DNA of 28,821 bases from a virus: positions 1-28,821 of the IMG/VR virus record IMGVR_UViG_3300042868_002495. One strand, given 5' to 3'. A program made the translations under genes and the position numbers. The notes under the pieces are model-generated. The model made no database searches, was not told the DNA's origin, and saw nothing but the letters and a program-made list of their open reading frames with translations. Below, one piece after another: positions 18,654 to 26,655 of the stretch. The stretch's first letter is position 1. Each line of letters starts with the position of its first letter.

Positions 18654-20891
18654 ATGGCAAAATCAACCGCAGCAATAGAAATAGAAGTAGTACCTAAAGG
18701 TAATGCTGAAGCAACCGTAAAAACGTTTAAACAACAATTAAGGGAAGCCAAAAATGAGGCTCAACAATTAGTTGCAACATTTGGCGAATTTAGCAATGAA
18801 GCGTTAGCGGGTCAACAAAGAGTTGCAAATCTTTCAGACCAAATGGAAGATTTTAACGACCGAGTAAAGGCTTTAAACCCTGATAAATTCGCACGTGTAC
18901 AAACGGTTGTTAATGGTGTTGCAAGTGGATTTAGTGCAGCTCAAGGCGCTATGGCTTTGTTTGGTTCTGAAAGCGAAGATTTACAAAAGCAATTAGTTAA
19001 AGTACAAGGTGCTATGGCATTGGCTCAAGGTCTTGAGGGACTTGGCAAAGTACAACAACAATTTACCACACTTGCAAAAAATACATTACAAGGCGTTATA
19101 AAAGCATTTAGCACTTTAAAAGGGGCTATAATTGCAACCGGTATTGGTGCGTTGGTTGTGGGGTTAGGATTGCTTATTACATATTGGGACGATATCAAAG
19201 AAGCGTTGGGTGGTGTAAGTGAAGAACAAATCAAAGTCAATGCAGCGACACGAGATGCAGTTGCAGCACAACAAGGTAATATTGAAAAATTAAAGTCATA
19301 TCAAAAACTTGTTGGAGATACTTCTTTATCAGAAAAAGAAAGAAAGGTTGCCTTAAATGAATTAAATAAATTAGGAATAGAAACAAGAGATATTAATATA
19401 AATAGTGCAAATAGTTTATCTCAATTAAATGCTCGTATAACTGATAATATTAATTTAATTAAGCAAAAAGCACAAGCACAAGCATTAGAAAAAATTATTG
19501 CTGAAGAAACTGAAAAAATATACCGTGAACAAAATAAAACTGTTGATGAACAAGTAGGATTTTTAGATAAATTATATGCTATTGATATGGCATTAATGAC
19601 ATCAGATTATGAAGGCGCAAAAGCAAGTAGGGCAAAACAAAAAGCAAATGAAAACATTACTAAATCACAAGGTTTATTAAATATTGCGACGGAAGCATAT
19701 AATAACATTTTAAAAGATTTAACTAAAAGTGAAACAAAAGTTGCTGAAGTTACAACAACAGTAAACGACGCTTACGAAAGGCAAAATTCTACACTTCAAA
19801 ATAAATTAAATCTTCAATTAATTGCACTTGAAAAAGCAAAGGCAAAAGAAGTTTCTAATTTGGTTTTAACAGAACGTGAAAAAATTGTAATAGAAAATAA
19901 ATATGCAGAACTTTCTTTAAGTGCAAAAGAAAATGCAATTAAAAAAGAACAAGGATTAATTGGTGCAATTACTGACCCAAAACAAAGACTTTCACAACAA
20001 AGAAAACTAAATGAAGATTTAGCAAAATTAGATGTTGATAGAATAACTCAAAAAACTGCTTTTAATGAAAAAATAAAGGCAGACGATTTGAAAATAAAGG
20101 CAGAAGCCGAAAAATTAATTGCTCAACAACAAACAGATACTGATGCAGCAAATCAAATTCTTTTAAAAAGCTACGACGAATACTACGCACAACAAATTTT
20201 GATTGCAAAAGAAAGTGGTAAAACAAAAGAAGAAATTGAAAAAGAAGTTGCACGTCTTGAAGTTGAAAATCTTGAGGCAAAATTAGTTTCTGTTCAAGAT
20301 AGTGGTGATGCAACTATAGAAATTGAAACTCAAATTTTTGAGAAGAGAAAAGCAATAAAAGACAAAGAAGCTGCCGATGATTTAGAACGTGAAAAGAATA
20401 AACAAGAAGGTATTTATAATATAGCAAATAGTTCTTTGAGTGCTTTGTCTTCATTAAATGAAGCCTTTGCCAGTGATAGTGAAGAATCGCAAAAACGTGC
20501 GTTTGAAATTGACAAGGCGTTAAAATATGCAAGTACAATAATGTCAACAATTGAAGGTACACAAAGTGCATTCACAACTGCAAACAAATCACCAATAACT
20601 GCAATATTTCCAGCTTACCCGTACGTTCAGGCTGGGGCTGCACTTGCATTTGGTTTAGCTAACTTAAAGAAAATTAGCGATACTAAATTTCAAAGTAAAA
20701 CCACACCAAGTGCTGGTGGAAATCGTGCTGCTGGTGGTGGTGAAGTTACACAAATGGCTGCACCAAGAATGTCAAGTTTAGGCAATGGTAATGAGTTAAC
20801 ACAAGATAGACGAGTGTACGTTACCGAAGGCGATATTTCACGCACACAGAAGCGTGTAAGCAACAATCAAAGTGTAAGTGTAGTAGAATAA
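18654..20891 (+). CDS. Tail length tape measure protein
   Basis: A 745-residue, mostly helical protein whose length sets the tail length. An N-terminal E-I-E-V-V-P-K-G-N-A-E start leads into coiled coils. A hydrophobic segment lies at about 157-178 (G-A-I-I-A-T-G-I-G-A-L-V-V-G-L-G-L-L). A long Lys/Glu-rich coiled-coil stretch covers about 200-600. A second hydrophobic part (A-I-F-P-A-Y-P-Y-V-Q-A-G-A-A-L-A-F-G) lies near 645-665, and the end is Gly/Ser-rich. With about 0.15 nm per residue known for tape measures, a tail near 110 nm is expected. The central coiled coil is clearly more A/T-rich than both ends. Confidence 0.88.
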   Translation: MAKSTAAIEIEVVPKGNAEATVKTFKQQLREAKNEAQQLVATFGEFSNEALAGQQRVANLSDQMEDFNDRVKALNPDKFARVQTVVNGVASGFSAAQGAMALFGSESEDLQKQLVKVQGAMALAQGLEGLGKVQQQFTTLAKNTLQGVIKAFSTLKGAIIATGIGALVVGLGLLITYWDDIKEALGGVSEEQIKVNAATRDAVAAQQGNIEKLKSYQKLVGDTSLSEKERKVALNELNKLGIETRDININSANSLSQLNARITDNINLIKQKAQAQALEKIIAEETEKIYREQNKTVDEQVGFLDKLYAIDMALMTSDYEGAKASRAKQKANENITKSQGLLNIATEAYNNILKDLTKSETKVAEVTTTVNDAYERQNSTLQNKLNLQLIALEKAKAKEVSNLVLTEREKIVIENKYAELSLSAKENAIKKEQGLIGAITDPKQRLSQQRKLNEDLAKLDVDRITQKTAFNEKIKADDLKIKAEAEKLIAQQQTDTDAANQILLKSYDEYYAQQILIAKESGKTKEEIEKEVARLEVENLEAKLVSVQDSGDATIEIETQIFEKRKAIKDKEAADDLEREKNKQEGIYNIANSSLSALSSLNEAFASDSEESQKRAFEIDKALKYASTIMSTIEGTQSAFTTANKSPITAIFPAYPYVQAGAALAFGLANLKKISDTKFQSKTTPSAGGNRAAGGGEVTQMAAPRMSSLGNGNELTQDRRVYVTEGDISRTQKRVSNNQSVSVVE

Positions 20892-20892
20892 C

Positions 20893-20920
20893 GCAACAAA
20901 ATTTAAATTAAACTAATATA
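20893..20920 (+). promoter_or_regulatory. Late motif copy B, before the head protease
   Basis: GCAACAAA (20893-20900), 12 nt, CTAATATA (20913-20920), 6 nt, ATG at 20927. It starts 2 nt after the tape measure stop and fills nearly the whole intergenic gap. Shares GCAACAAAATT with copy A. Confidence 0.72.
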
Positions 20921-20926
20921 CATTAT

Positions 20927-21505
20927 ATGGATTTACCTATTTACAAATTGACCATATCTGAGGACGATTTAGAAAGTGGCGTAGAATTTATTTCTTTAGT
21001 TGACAAACCAGCAATTGAAAAAGATTTTATGGCTTTCAATCAGCGTAGAAAATTTGCTATTCAAAATGAAGAAAAAAGGATTATTTCAGGGGCTGCGATG
21101 TTGGCTGATTTGCCAATTTATCGTCGTGATGATTCTCGTGGTGAATATTACGTGGTCTTTGATAAGGAAACCATTTATAAAATTGCTAAAAAGTGGGCGA
21201 AAAACAACAAGTACAATAGTGTAAATGTGGACCACGATAAGGCAATAGATGGATGCGTTTTATTTGAATCTTATTTATTGGATTTTGAACGTGGTATAAT
21301 GCCACCAAAAGGATTTGATGATGCAAAAGATGGTAGTTGGTTTGTTAGTTACTTTATTGAAGACGATGCAAATTGGGAAAAATGCAAAGATGGTACTTGG
21401 AATGGGTTTAGTGTAGAGGGCTTTTTTGATTTTGTAGAACCTATACAAGAAGATAAAATTTTAGAAGACTTGAAATCACTACTATCAAAGTGGAATGGCA
21501 AATAA
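20927..21505 (+). CDS. Prohead protease, XkdF-like (Peptidase_S78_2)
   Basis: A 192-residue serine protease-like protein that should trim scaffold or capsid during head maturation. Signatures: G-V-E-F-I-S-L-V-D-K-P-A-I (18-30), I-I-S-G-A-A-M-L-A-D (52-61), Y-Y-V-V-F (74-78), S-V-N-V-D-H-D (98-104, His103 of the active site), L-F-E-S-Y (112-116), D-G-S-W-F-V-S-Y (135-142) and N-G-F-S-V-E-G-F (159-166, nucleophile Ser162). Both predicted catalytic residues are present. The scaffold-like and major capsid genes follow in the usual order. Confidence 0.82.
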   Translation: MDLPIYKLTISEDDLESGVEFISLVDKPAIEKDFMAFNQRRKFAIQNEEKRIISGAAMLADLPIYRRDDSRGEYYVVFDKETIYKIAKKWAKNNKYNSVNVDHDKAIDGCVLFESYLLDFERGIMPPKGFDDAKDGSWFVSYFIEDDANWEKCKDGTWNGFSVEGFFDFVEPIQEDKILEDLKSLLSKWNGK

Positions 21506-21510
21506 AAAAT

Positions 21511-21538
21511 GCAACAAATAAAACATAAAACTAATATA
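21511..21538 (+). promoter_or_regulatory. Late motif copy C, before the scaffold-like gene
   Basis: GCAACAAA (21511-21518), 12 nt, CTAATATA (21531-21538), 7 nt, ATG at 21546. Occupies the short gap after the protease gene. Confidence 0.72.
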
Positions 21539-21545
21539 TATAAAA

Positions 21546-22091
21546 ATGGACTCTAAAAGTTTAATTCAAGAAATCCGCTCAATGTTGAAATTTGACGATG
21601 CGGTATCTGTTGAAATGGCAAGTGCCGTTTTAACAGATGGAACGGTAATCAAATGGGAAGGTGAACTTTCTGTAGGTACTGCTATTTTGGTAGAAACTGC
21701 CGAAGGCGATATTCCTGCTCCCGACGCTACTCACGAAGTAGAAGGTGGTACACTTGTAACTACTGTTGCTGGTATCGTTACTGAAATCGTAGAACCTACT
21801 GCAGAAGTTGAAGTTGAAATTGAAGCTGCAAAAGAATTTGCAACAATTGAAAAATTCAACGAAGTAGTAAGTAACTTAGAAAGCAAAATCGCTATTTTGA
21901 CTGCACAATTTGAAAGTGTAGTTGCTAAATTAGAAAAGCAAAGTGAAATGTTTTCTAAAACTGTTGACTTAGTAGAGAAGGTTGCAAATCTTCCAAGTGC
22001 TGAACCAACAAAAGCACCCGAGACGTTAAGCAAAAAAGAACAACAATTTGCAAACATTGTAAAAATCGCACAACAACTAAAGAAAAAATAA
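21546..22091 (+). CDS. Probable capsid scaffold / assembly protein
   Basis: A 181-residue protein between protease and major capsid genes. It opens with a helix (L-I-Q-E-I-R-S-M-L), has a beta-rich, Val/Thr/Glu-rich central part (V-L-T-D-G-T-V-I-K-W ... G-G-T-L-V), then a long coiled coil (about 95-140) and a Lys-rich end with K-K-E-Q-Q-F-A-N-I-V-K. The place and the C-terminal coil fit a scaffolding protein that the XkdF-like protease could remove. No motif proves it. Confidence 0.62.
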   Translation: MDSKSLIQEIRSMLKFDDAVSVEMASAVLTDGTVIKWEGELSVGTAILVETAEGDIPAPDATHEVEGGTLVTTVAGIVTEIVEPTAEVEVEIEAAKEFATIEKFNEVVSNLESKIAILTAQFESVVAKLEKQSEMFSKTVDLVEKVANLPSAEPTKAPETLSKKEQQFANIVKIAQQLKKK

Positions 22092-22095
22092 AAAT

Positions 22096-23040
22096 ATGTC
22101 ATTTGTAGTATCATCACTCGCAAATTACACCAATGAGCAGAGTCTTAATTTATTAAGCAAAGCCCTATTCGGTGGTAAAACGGCTCGTTTAATGTACGAC
22201 GCTGGTCAAGTTCAAGTAGGTATCAAATCTGCTGAAACTCTTAACATTCTATCTTCAGACGTTTATTTCCAAACAGACGGATGTGGTCTAACCCCATCAG
22301 GTCTAACAACTTTCACACAAAGAACTTTAACAGTAGGTAAACTTGCAGTTGAAGAAACTTTATGTCCTAAAACTTTGGAAGCTAAATGGATGCAAACACA
22401 AATCGCTCCAGGTTCTGCAGTAGCTTTACCATTTGAAGAACTTATTGGTTCTGAAAAAGCTGGTGTAATTGCTGAGAAATTGGAAATTGCTATCTGGCAA
22501 GGAACTGTTGCAACATCTAACACTAACCCTAACACTAACAAGTTTGATGGTTTTACAACTATCTTGACTGCGTTGGGCTTCGGTGGTTCAGGTGACCCTA
22601 TTTCAGGAAACACAATTTCTGCAACTTCAGTTACAACTTCAAACGCTGACGATATCTTAGACGCTATCTACGCTGCTATTCCTTCAAGAATTGCAAGTAA
22701 AGACAACTTGGTTTGTTTTTGTGGTGTAGACTTTTACAAGAAGTTCTTAGTTAACTTGAAGAATGCTAATTTGTACCATTATATGCCTGAACCAGGAATG
22801 ATGGATATGATTATTCCAGGTACTAACATGAAGTTAATAGCAGTTGGTGGTTTGGATGGAACTGACAAATTGGTTGCATCTCATTTGACTAACTTCTTTG
22901 TAGGAACTGACCTTGCAAATGAAGAGGAGCAATACAAATTTGTATTCGACCCAATTAGCGAAAACGTATATTTCAAAGCGAAAATGAAATATGGCGTACA
23001 ACTGGCATTTCCTGACGAAACGGTTTATTTCACCCTTTAA
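22096..23040 (+). CDS. Major capsid protein
   Basis: A 314-residue protein assigned to the major capsid by pattern and position. It has F-T-Q-R-T-L-T-V-G-K-L-A-V-E-E-T-L-C-P-K-T-L-E (about 74-96), A-L-P-F-E-E-L-I-G (114-122), I-A-E-K-L-E-I-A-I-W-Q-G-T (128-140), a central beta/helix core, and a C-terminal strand Y-K-F-V-F-D-P-I-S-E-N-V-Y-F-K-A-K-M-K-Y-G-V, as in other Bacteroidota phage capsids. An HK97 fold is expected but not provable by eye. Codons here use more G/C than in the A/T-rich accessory genes, in keeping with high expression. No separate promoter motif precedes it, so it is read from copy C or B. Confidence 0.82.
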   Translation: MSFVVSSLANYTNEQSLNLLSKALFGGKTARLMYDAGQVQVGIKSAETLNILSSDVYFQTDGCGLTPSGLTTFTQRTLTVGKLAVEETLCPKTLEAKWMQTQIAPGSAVALPFEELIGSEKAGVIAEKLEIAIWQGTVATSNTNPNTNKFDGFTTILTALGFGGSGDPISGNTISATSVTTSNADDILDAIYAAIPSRIASKDNLVCFCGVDFYKKFLVNLKNANLYHYMPEPGMMDMIIPGTNMKLIAVGGLDGTDKLVASHLTNFFVGTDLANEEEQYKFVFDPISENVYFKAKMKYGVQLAFPDETVYFTL

Positions 23041-23052
23041 TATTTATAAGAT

Positions 23053-23559
23053 ATGCCGTGTTTAATTTCTCAAAGTTTTGCCCTTGATTGCAAAGATGCA
23101 GTCGGTGGCGTTAAATCTATCTATCTTGTTAACTGGGCTAAAACTGGCTTTACAGTAGCAAGTGGTGAAGTTACGGCAACATCAGTAGCAAGTGGGGATG
23201 TTTACACTTATGACATCCCTAAGGCGACTGCATCAATGACTAACACAACCAACGTAAGCGTTGAAAACGGCACGGTTTTTAACCAATGTGACGTGGCTTT
23301 CAAATTGCGTAGGTTGTCAACTGCTAAACGTAACGAGTTAAAATTGTTAGCTCAAGGACGTGTCTTTACAATTGTAAAAACCAACAACGATGAGTATTGG
23401 TTGGTAGGTAAAGAAAGCGGTTGTGATGTTAGTTCAATGGTTGCGAATACTGGTGCTGCGTTTGGTGATTCTACTGGTTATGAAGTTACACTTCAGGCTA
23501 TGGATATTGAAGCACCATACAAACTGCAGTCTTCTGTAGTAACTACATTAGGACTTTAA
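23053..23559 (+). CDS. Structural protein, probable tail tube
   Basis: A 168-residue beta-rich protein right after the capsid gene. Features: C-K-D-A-V-G-G-V-K-S-I-Y-L-V-N-W (13-28), F-K-L-R-R-L-S-T-A-K-R-N-E-L-K-L-L (about 83-99), N-D-E-Y-W-L-V-G (111-118) and T-G-Y-E-V-T-L-Q-A-M-D (about 141-151). Bacteroidota phages often carry such a protein, and tail tube is my best reading; a head decoration protein is the alternative. It ends at a strong terminator, which suggests that capsid and this protein close one abundant transcript. Confidence 0.6.
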   Translation: MPCLISQSFALDCKDAVGGVKSIYLVNWAKTGFTVASGEVTATSVASGDVYTYDIPKATASMTNTTNVSVENGTVFNQCDVAFKLRRLSTAKRNELKLLAQGRVFTIVKTNNDEYWLVGKESGCDVSSMVANTGAAFGDSTGYEVTLQAMDIEAPYKLQSSVVTTLGL

Positions 23560-23583
23560 TTTCTGTCTTGTTTTCATATGTGG

Positions 23584-23609
23584 GGGGTGGCTTAGGTCAC
23601 CCCTTTTTT
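23584..23609 (+). terminator. Strong terminator after the capsid transcript
   Basis: GGGGTG (23584-23589) pairs with CACCCC (23598-23603) around an 8-nt loop, followed by T6 (23604-23609). A clean rho-independent terminator. Confidence 0.88.
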
Positions 23610-23612
23610 ATT

Positions 23613-23640
23613 GTAACAAATTACTTTATTTGCTAATATA
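23613..23640 (+). promoter_or_regulatory. Late motif copy D, before the fibre operon
   Basis: GTAACAAA (23613-23620, one difference from the other copies), 12 nt, CTAATATA (23633-23640), 6 nt, ATG at 23647. It begins 4 nt after a terminator, so a new transcript is needed here. A weak TTTATTTG box (23625-23632) overlaps it. Confidence 0.72.
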
Positions 23641-23646
23641 CTTATA

Positions 23647-23988
23647 ATGCTATTAATCACTAAAGGCGAAACAAAATTTTGGTACTTGACACTTACTGAA
23701 AAGGTCACAATAAGCAACCCTTATTTTTTGTTTAGTCTTACCCATCGGCAAACAATGAAAGAGTATAATTTTATTTTAACCGATGTAAGCACCTTTAAAG
23801 ATAGATATAATAAGTTTTCAATTAACGAAAATACATACAACTTTTTTGAAGGCGAATATATGTACAATGTTTACGCTCAAACATCAAGTGTAAATATTAT
23901 TCCAAGTTTAGCGAATGAGTTAGTCGAAGAAGGCATTTTAAAAGTTCAATTAGTTGATTCACCTGAGGTATTTTATACACCAAGTTAA
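23647..23988 (+). CDS. Probable virion-associated protein upstream of the fibre
   Basis: A 113-residue protein: F-W-Y-L-T-L-T-E-K-V-T-I-S-N-P-Y-F-L-F-S-L (11-31), then D-R-Y-N-K-F-S-I-N-E (52-61), G-E-Y-M-Y-N-V-Y-A-Q (69-78), and N-E-L-V-E-E-G-I-L-K-V (90-100). The L-x-L-x-E / N-P-x-x-L-F / R-Y-N-K-F pattern is one I associate with proteins encoded just before the fibre in Bacteroidota phages, without known function. First gene after the terminator and late motif D. A beta-rich tail or fibre-attachment protein is likely. Confidence 0.62.
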   Translation: MLLITKGETKFWYLTLTEKVTISNPYFLFSLTHRQTMKEYNFILTDVSTFKDRYNKFSINENTYNFFEGEYMYNVYAQTSSVNIIPSLANELVEEGILKVQLVDSPEVFYTPS

Positions 23989-24197
23989 TGCAAAAGATAA
24001 TTACAATAACGACTAATTCAAAGACTTACACACCAAGTCAAACGCAAAAACAAACAAGTTTAAGCGTTGAATCGGTTGCATATAGTCCAAGTTTAACCGA
24101 AAAAATCATTGCAACGGCTTTTGATGGCTTTTTGTTAAGCAATTTAGACAAGTATTTAACAACAAATAACGGAAATTTTATCACTTATGGCGAATAA
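23988..24197 (+). CDS. Small protein of unknown function before the fibre gene
   Basis: A 69-residue Thr/Ser-rich protein (I-I-T-I-T-T-N-S-K-T-Y-T-P-S-Q-T) with a helical end containing L-S-N-L-D-K-Y-L. It shares a TAATG junction with the previous gene and overlaps the fibre by 11 nt. No motif recognised. Its place suggests a small virion or fibre-assembly component. Confidence 0.58.
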   Translation: MQKIITITTNSKTYTPSQTQKQTSLSVESVAYSPSLTEKIIATAFDGFLLSNLDKYLTTNNGNFITYGE

Positions 24198-26064
24198 AAA
24201 GTTTGAAGATTATGTAATTGCTGGTGATAATATCACTTTAACGTATGACAATAACGCAGATACTGTAACTATTGACGCTGCTGGAAATGTAGATAGCGTA
24301 AATGGTCAAGTAGGAGTTGTTGTTTTGACTAAAACTGATATCGGTTTAAGCAACGTAGACAATACAAGCGATGCAAATAAACCTATTTCTACTGCAACAC
24401 AATCAGCATTAAACGGAAAACAAGATACCCTTGTAAGTGGAACAAATATTAAAACCGTCAATTCCAATACTTTATTAGGTAGTGGAGATGTTGTAATTGA
24501 TAAGTCAAGTGTTGGACTTGGAAACGTAGCAAATGTAGACACTACAAACGCTTCAAATATCACAAGTGGTACTTTGGGTGATGCAAGATTATCTTCAAAC
24601 GTTACAACGCAAGGAAACACGTTTAACGCTGCCAACAAATTAGTTCAGTTAGATGGCACTGCAAAATTACCCGCAGTTGACGGAAGTCAATTGACGAACT
24701 TACCAAGTTTCACCCCACCTAACGGACTTTTAAAAATTGCAAGTGCAATCTCAACTACATTCCAAGTCGTTAAAGATTATTTAGACAATGCAAGTGTATT
24801 GTTTTTAAATAGTCGTAGAATCGGCATAGGCAAAGATACAAGCGTCACAACTCAAAGTGTTGCAGTTGTTGAGGTTCAAGATGCCAACACTTCTATAGTA
24901 TTAAAACCAAACGGAACGGGTGGAATTATTGCAAGTGTTCCTGATGGAACGGATGCTGGTGGCGGTAATGCAAGAGGAAATGGCGCAGTTGATTTGCAAA
25001 TATCAAGGTATAATAAAGTACAAGTTGCGAGTGGTAACTTTTCATTTATTGGTGGTGGTGCAAATAATAGGGCAACCGGAGTGACTTCTGTATGCGTGGG
25101 TGGTGATAATAACTTTTCCACAGGGTTAAGAAGTTTTGTAGGGTCAGGGACTAACGTTAGTGCAAGTGGGCAAGATAGTGTTGCAGTTGGTGGTAATACA
25201 ATCACTTGTGCAGCAACTGGGGCTACAGTAAGTGGTGGAGTTTCAAACAATATTCCAACAAGTGCAGCAGCCTACTCCACCATCTCAGGTGGTCAATCCA
25301 ACACCGCATCAACAAACACTCATGCAACTGTTGTGGGGGGTCAGAGTAATACGGCAAGTGGATTGTGGAGTATTTCAGGGGGGAATGGGAATATCGCTTC
25401 GGCATCGGCTTCTGTATCTTTAGGACGTACAAATACAAGTAGTGGTTTATATTCATTTTCTAGTGGATTTGGAGTTACTGCAAGTGGGGCTTATTCTTTT
25501 GCTTTTGGTGCAAATCAAACATTTGCAAATAAAGATTTTGCAGTATCATTAGGGAATATGGGTTACGGTTATTTGTATGGAATGTTTGCTTTTTCAAGTG
25601 GTCAAATGGGGGCTGCATATGATAATCAATATAGCACACTTTTAGCCAAAAGAGAAGCGACTTTAACCACAGCAGCAACCACCGTCCTATCACTAGATGG
25701 AACTGGCACAACCAATTTGATTTTATCTTTTGCATCCAATAGGATTTGGAATGTTCAAATTGATACTGTTGCAGTAGTTATAGCAATAACTGGCACTGCA
25801 ACGGGGGTCACCATTGGCGACTGTTATCGAGAAACAAAACAACTTTTATTTAAGCGAATAGGTGGCACGTCTTCAATAGTTGGCACGGTTGACACGTCTG
25901 CAATTAAATCGGATTCGGGAATGGCAACGGCATTGCTTACAATTTCTGCGGGTGGTTCTCAACAAATGGCAATTACATTTACTGCGCCTACTTTTGCGGG
26001 TGGTGGTTCGGTTACATGTAGAGTAGTTTCAAAGGTAAGTTTAGTAGAAGTCACAGCATTATAA
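24187..26064 (+). CDS. Tail fibre / receptor-binding protein with YadA-like repeats
   Basis: A 625-residue fibre. The N-terminal part has phage-fibre repeats: V-N-G-Q-V-G-V-V-V-L-T-K-T-D-I-G-L-S-N-V-D-N-T-S-D-A-N-K-P (about 39-67) and a second V-G-L-G-N-V-A-N. Residues about 285-440 carry short repeats of the type G-G-x-x-N-x-A/S-x-G (S-G-G-Q-S-N-T-A-S, V-G-G-Q-S-N-T-A-S, S-G-G-N-G-N-I-A-S), as in the YadA/Hia head of trimeric adhesins (left-handed beta-roll). The last 140 residues are a beta-rich, non-repeat domain that may bind the receptor. A trimer is expected. No intramolecular chaperone motif was recognised. Confidence 0.84.
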   Translation: MANKKFEDYVIAGDNITLTYDNNADTVTIDAAGNVDSVNGQVGVVVLTKTDIGLSNVDNTSDANKPISTATQSALNGKQDTLVSGTNIKTVNSNTLLGSGDVVIDKSSVGLGNVANVDTTNASNITSGTLGDARLSSNVTTQGNTFNAANKLVQLDGTAKLPAVDGSQLTNLPSFTPPNGLLKIASAISTTFQVVKDYLDNASVLFLNSRRIGIGKDTSVTTQSVAVVEVQDANTSIVLKPNGTGGIIASVPDGTDAGGGNARGNGAVDLQISRYNKVQVASGNFSFIGGGANNRATGVTSVCVGGDNNFSTGLRSFVGSGTNVSASGQDSVAVGGNTITCAATGATVSGGVSNNIPTSAAAYSTISGGQSNTASTNTHATVVGGQSNTASGLWSISGGNGNIASASASVSLGRTNTSSGLYSFSSGFGVTASGAYSFAFGANQTFANKDFAVSLGNMGYGYLYGMFAFSSGQMGAAYDNQYSTLLAKREATLTTAATTVLSLDGTGTTNLILSFASNRIWNVQIDTVAVVIAITGTATGVTIGDCYRETKQLLFKRIGGTSSIVGTVDTSAIKSDSGMATALLTISAGGSQQMAITFTAPTFAGGGSVTCRVVSKVSLVEVTAL

Positions 26065-26068
26065 AATT

Positions 26069-26374
26069 ATGGCATTAAATATAAATACAACAATCACAAC
26101 GGATGAAGGCTTTGAAGTTTCAAACGCTTTCGGATATTTGAACATATACATTTTAGCACCTCAAAGTAATTGGGTGAACTTGAACTATTATAAATCTGAG
26201 CAAGACTGGATTGACGGCAAAGCGCCTTTGAATGTTTCTTCACTACCTAACCAAGTTCAAACCGAGTTAACAACTGAGGAGTTCTGGGGTTCAGTTACGA
26301 TGATTATTCACGAAAAATGCAAGGCTAAAATTCAAGAAGTTACGGGCGAAAACACAGTCACTATAGTACAATGA
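26069..26374 (+). CDS. Small protein downstream of the fibre, unknown
   Basis: A 101-residue protein: I-N-T-T-I-T-T-D-E-G-F-E-V, Y-L-N-I-Y-I-L-A-P, L-N-Y-Y-K-S-E-Q-D-W and a helical T-E-E-F-W-G-S-V-T-M-I-I-H-E-K. The position right after the fibre suggests a fibre assembly or tip protein. No family function known to me. It overlaps the next gene by 4 nt. Confidence 0.6.
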   Translation: MALNINTTITTDEGFEVSNAFGYLNIYILAPQSNWVNLNYYKSEQDWIDGKAPLNVSSLPNQVQTELTTEEFWGSVTMIIHEKCKAKIQEVTGENTVTIVQ

Positions 26375-26655
26375 GTTTACCAATTTCATTTGAAGAATTT
26401 AAAAAAAACCCAATAGCGGCGGTGGCTTTTTGTATGCTTTTAATTGTAGGCTATTTGTACTACGATTCAGAAAATACAAAGAAAGCCATTATAGCAAAGT
26501 GCGAAGGTGAAAATGCAAAAATGGGCGATAGGTTGCACAAAATGGAACGTCAACAAAAGCAAAGCGATTCACTTTTGGCAGTTTATTCTTATGAAATTAA
26601 ATTTTACCTGAATGCCATTGAAGGGTATTCTGAATCAATACAAGAAAAAAAATGA
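26371..26655 (+). CDS. Single-pass membrane protein with coiled coil, possible i-spanin
   Basis: A 94-residue protein with a short cytoplasmic start, one membrane helix (about 15-31, A-A-V-A-F-C-M-L-L-I-V-G-Y-L-Y-Y) and a long periplasmic coil (35-75). The type II-like topology with a coiled coil is what inner-membrane spanins show. It lies next to holin-like genes (ATGA with 26652), which supports a lysis role, but no outer-membrane lipoprotein partner was seen nearby. Confidence 0.6.
   Translation: MSLPISFEEFKKNPIAAVAFCMLLIVGYLYYDSENTKKAIIAKCEGENAKMGDRLHKMERQQKQSDSLLAVYSYEIKFYLNAIEGYSESIQEKK

Noticed and set aside
19393-19400. TTAATATA in the tape measure gene as a fifth copy of the late motif
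   Set aside because: No GYAACAAA 20 nt upstream and no start codon after it.
20062-20571. Antisense frames opposite the tape measure gene
   Set aside because: Leu/His/Phe-rich translations are the mirror image of Lys/Glu/Gln coiled-coil codons.
24306-25735. Several antisense frames opposite the fibre gene
   Set aside because: They mirror the Thr/Ser/Gly-rich repeats of the fibre; no other gene in the window is on the - strand.
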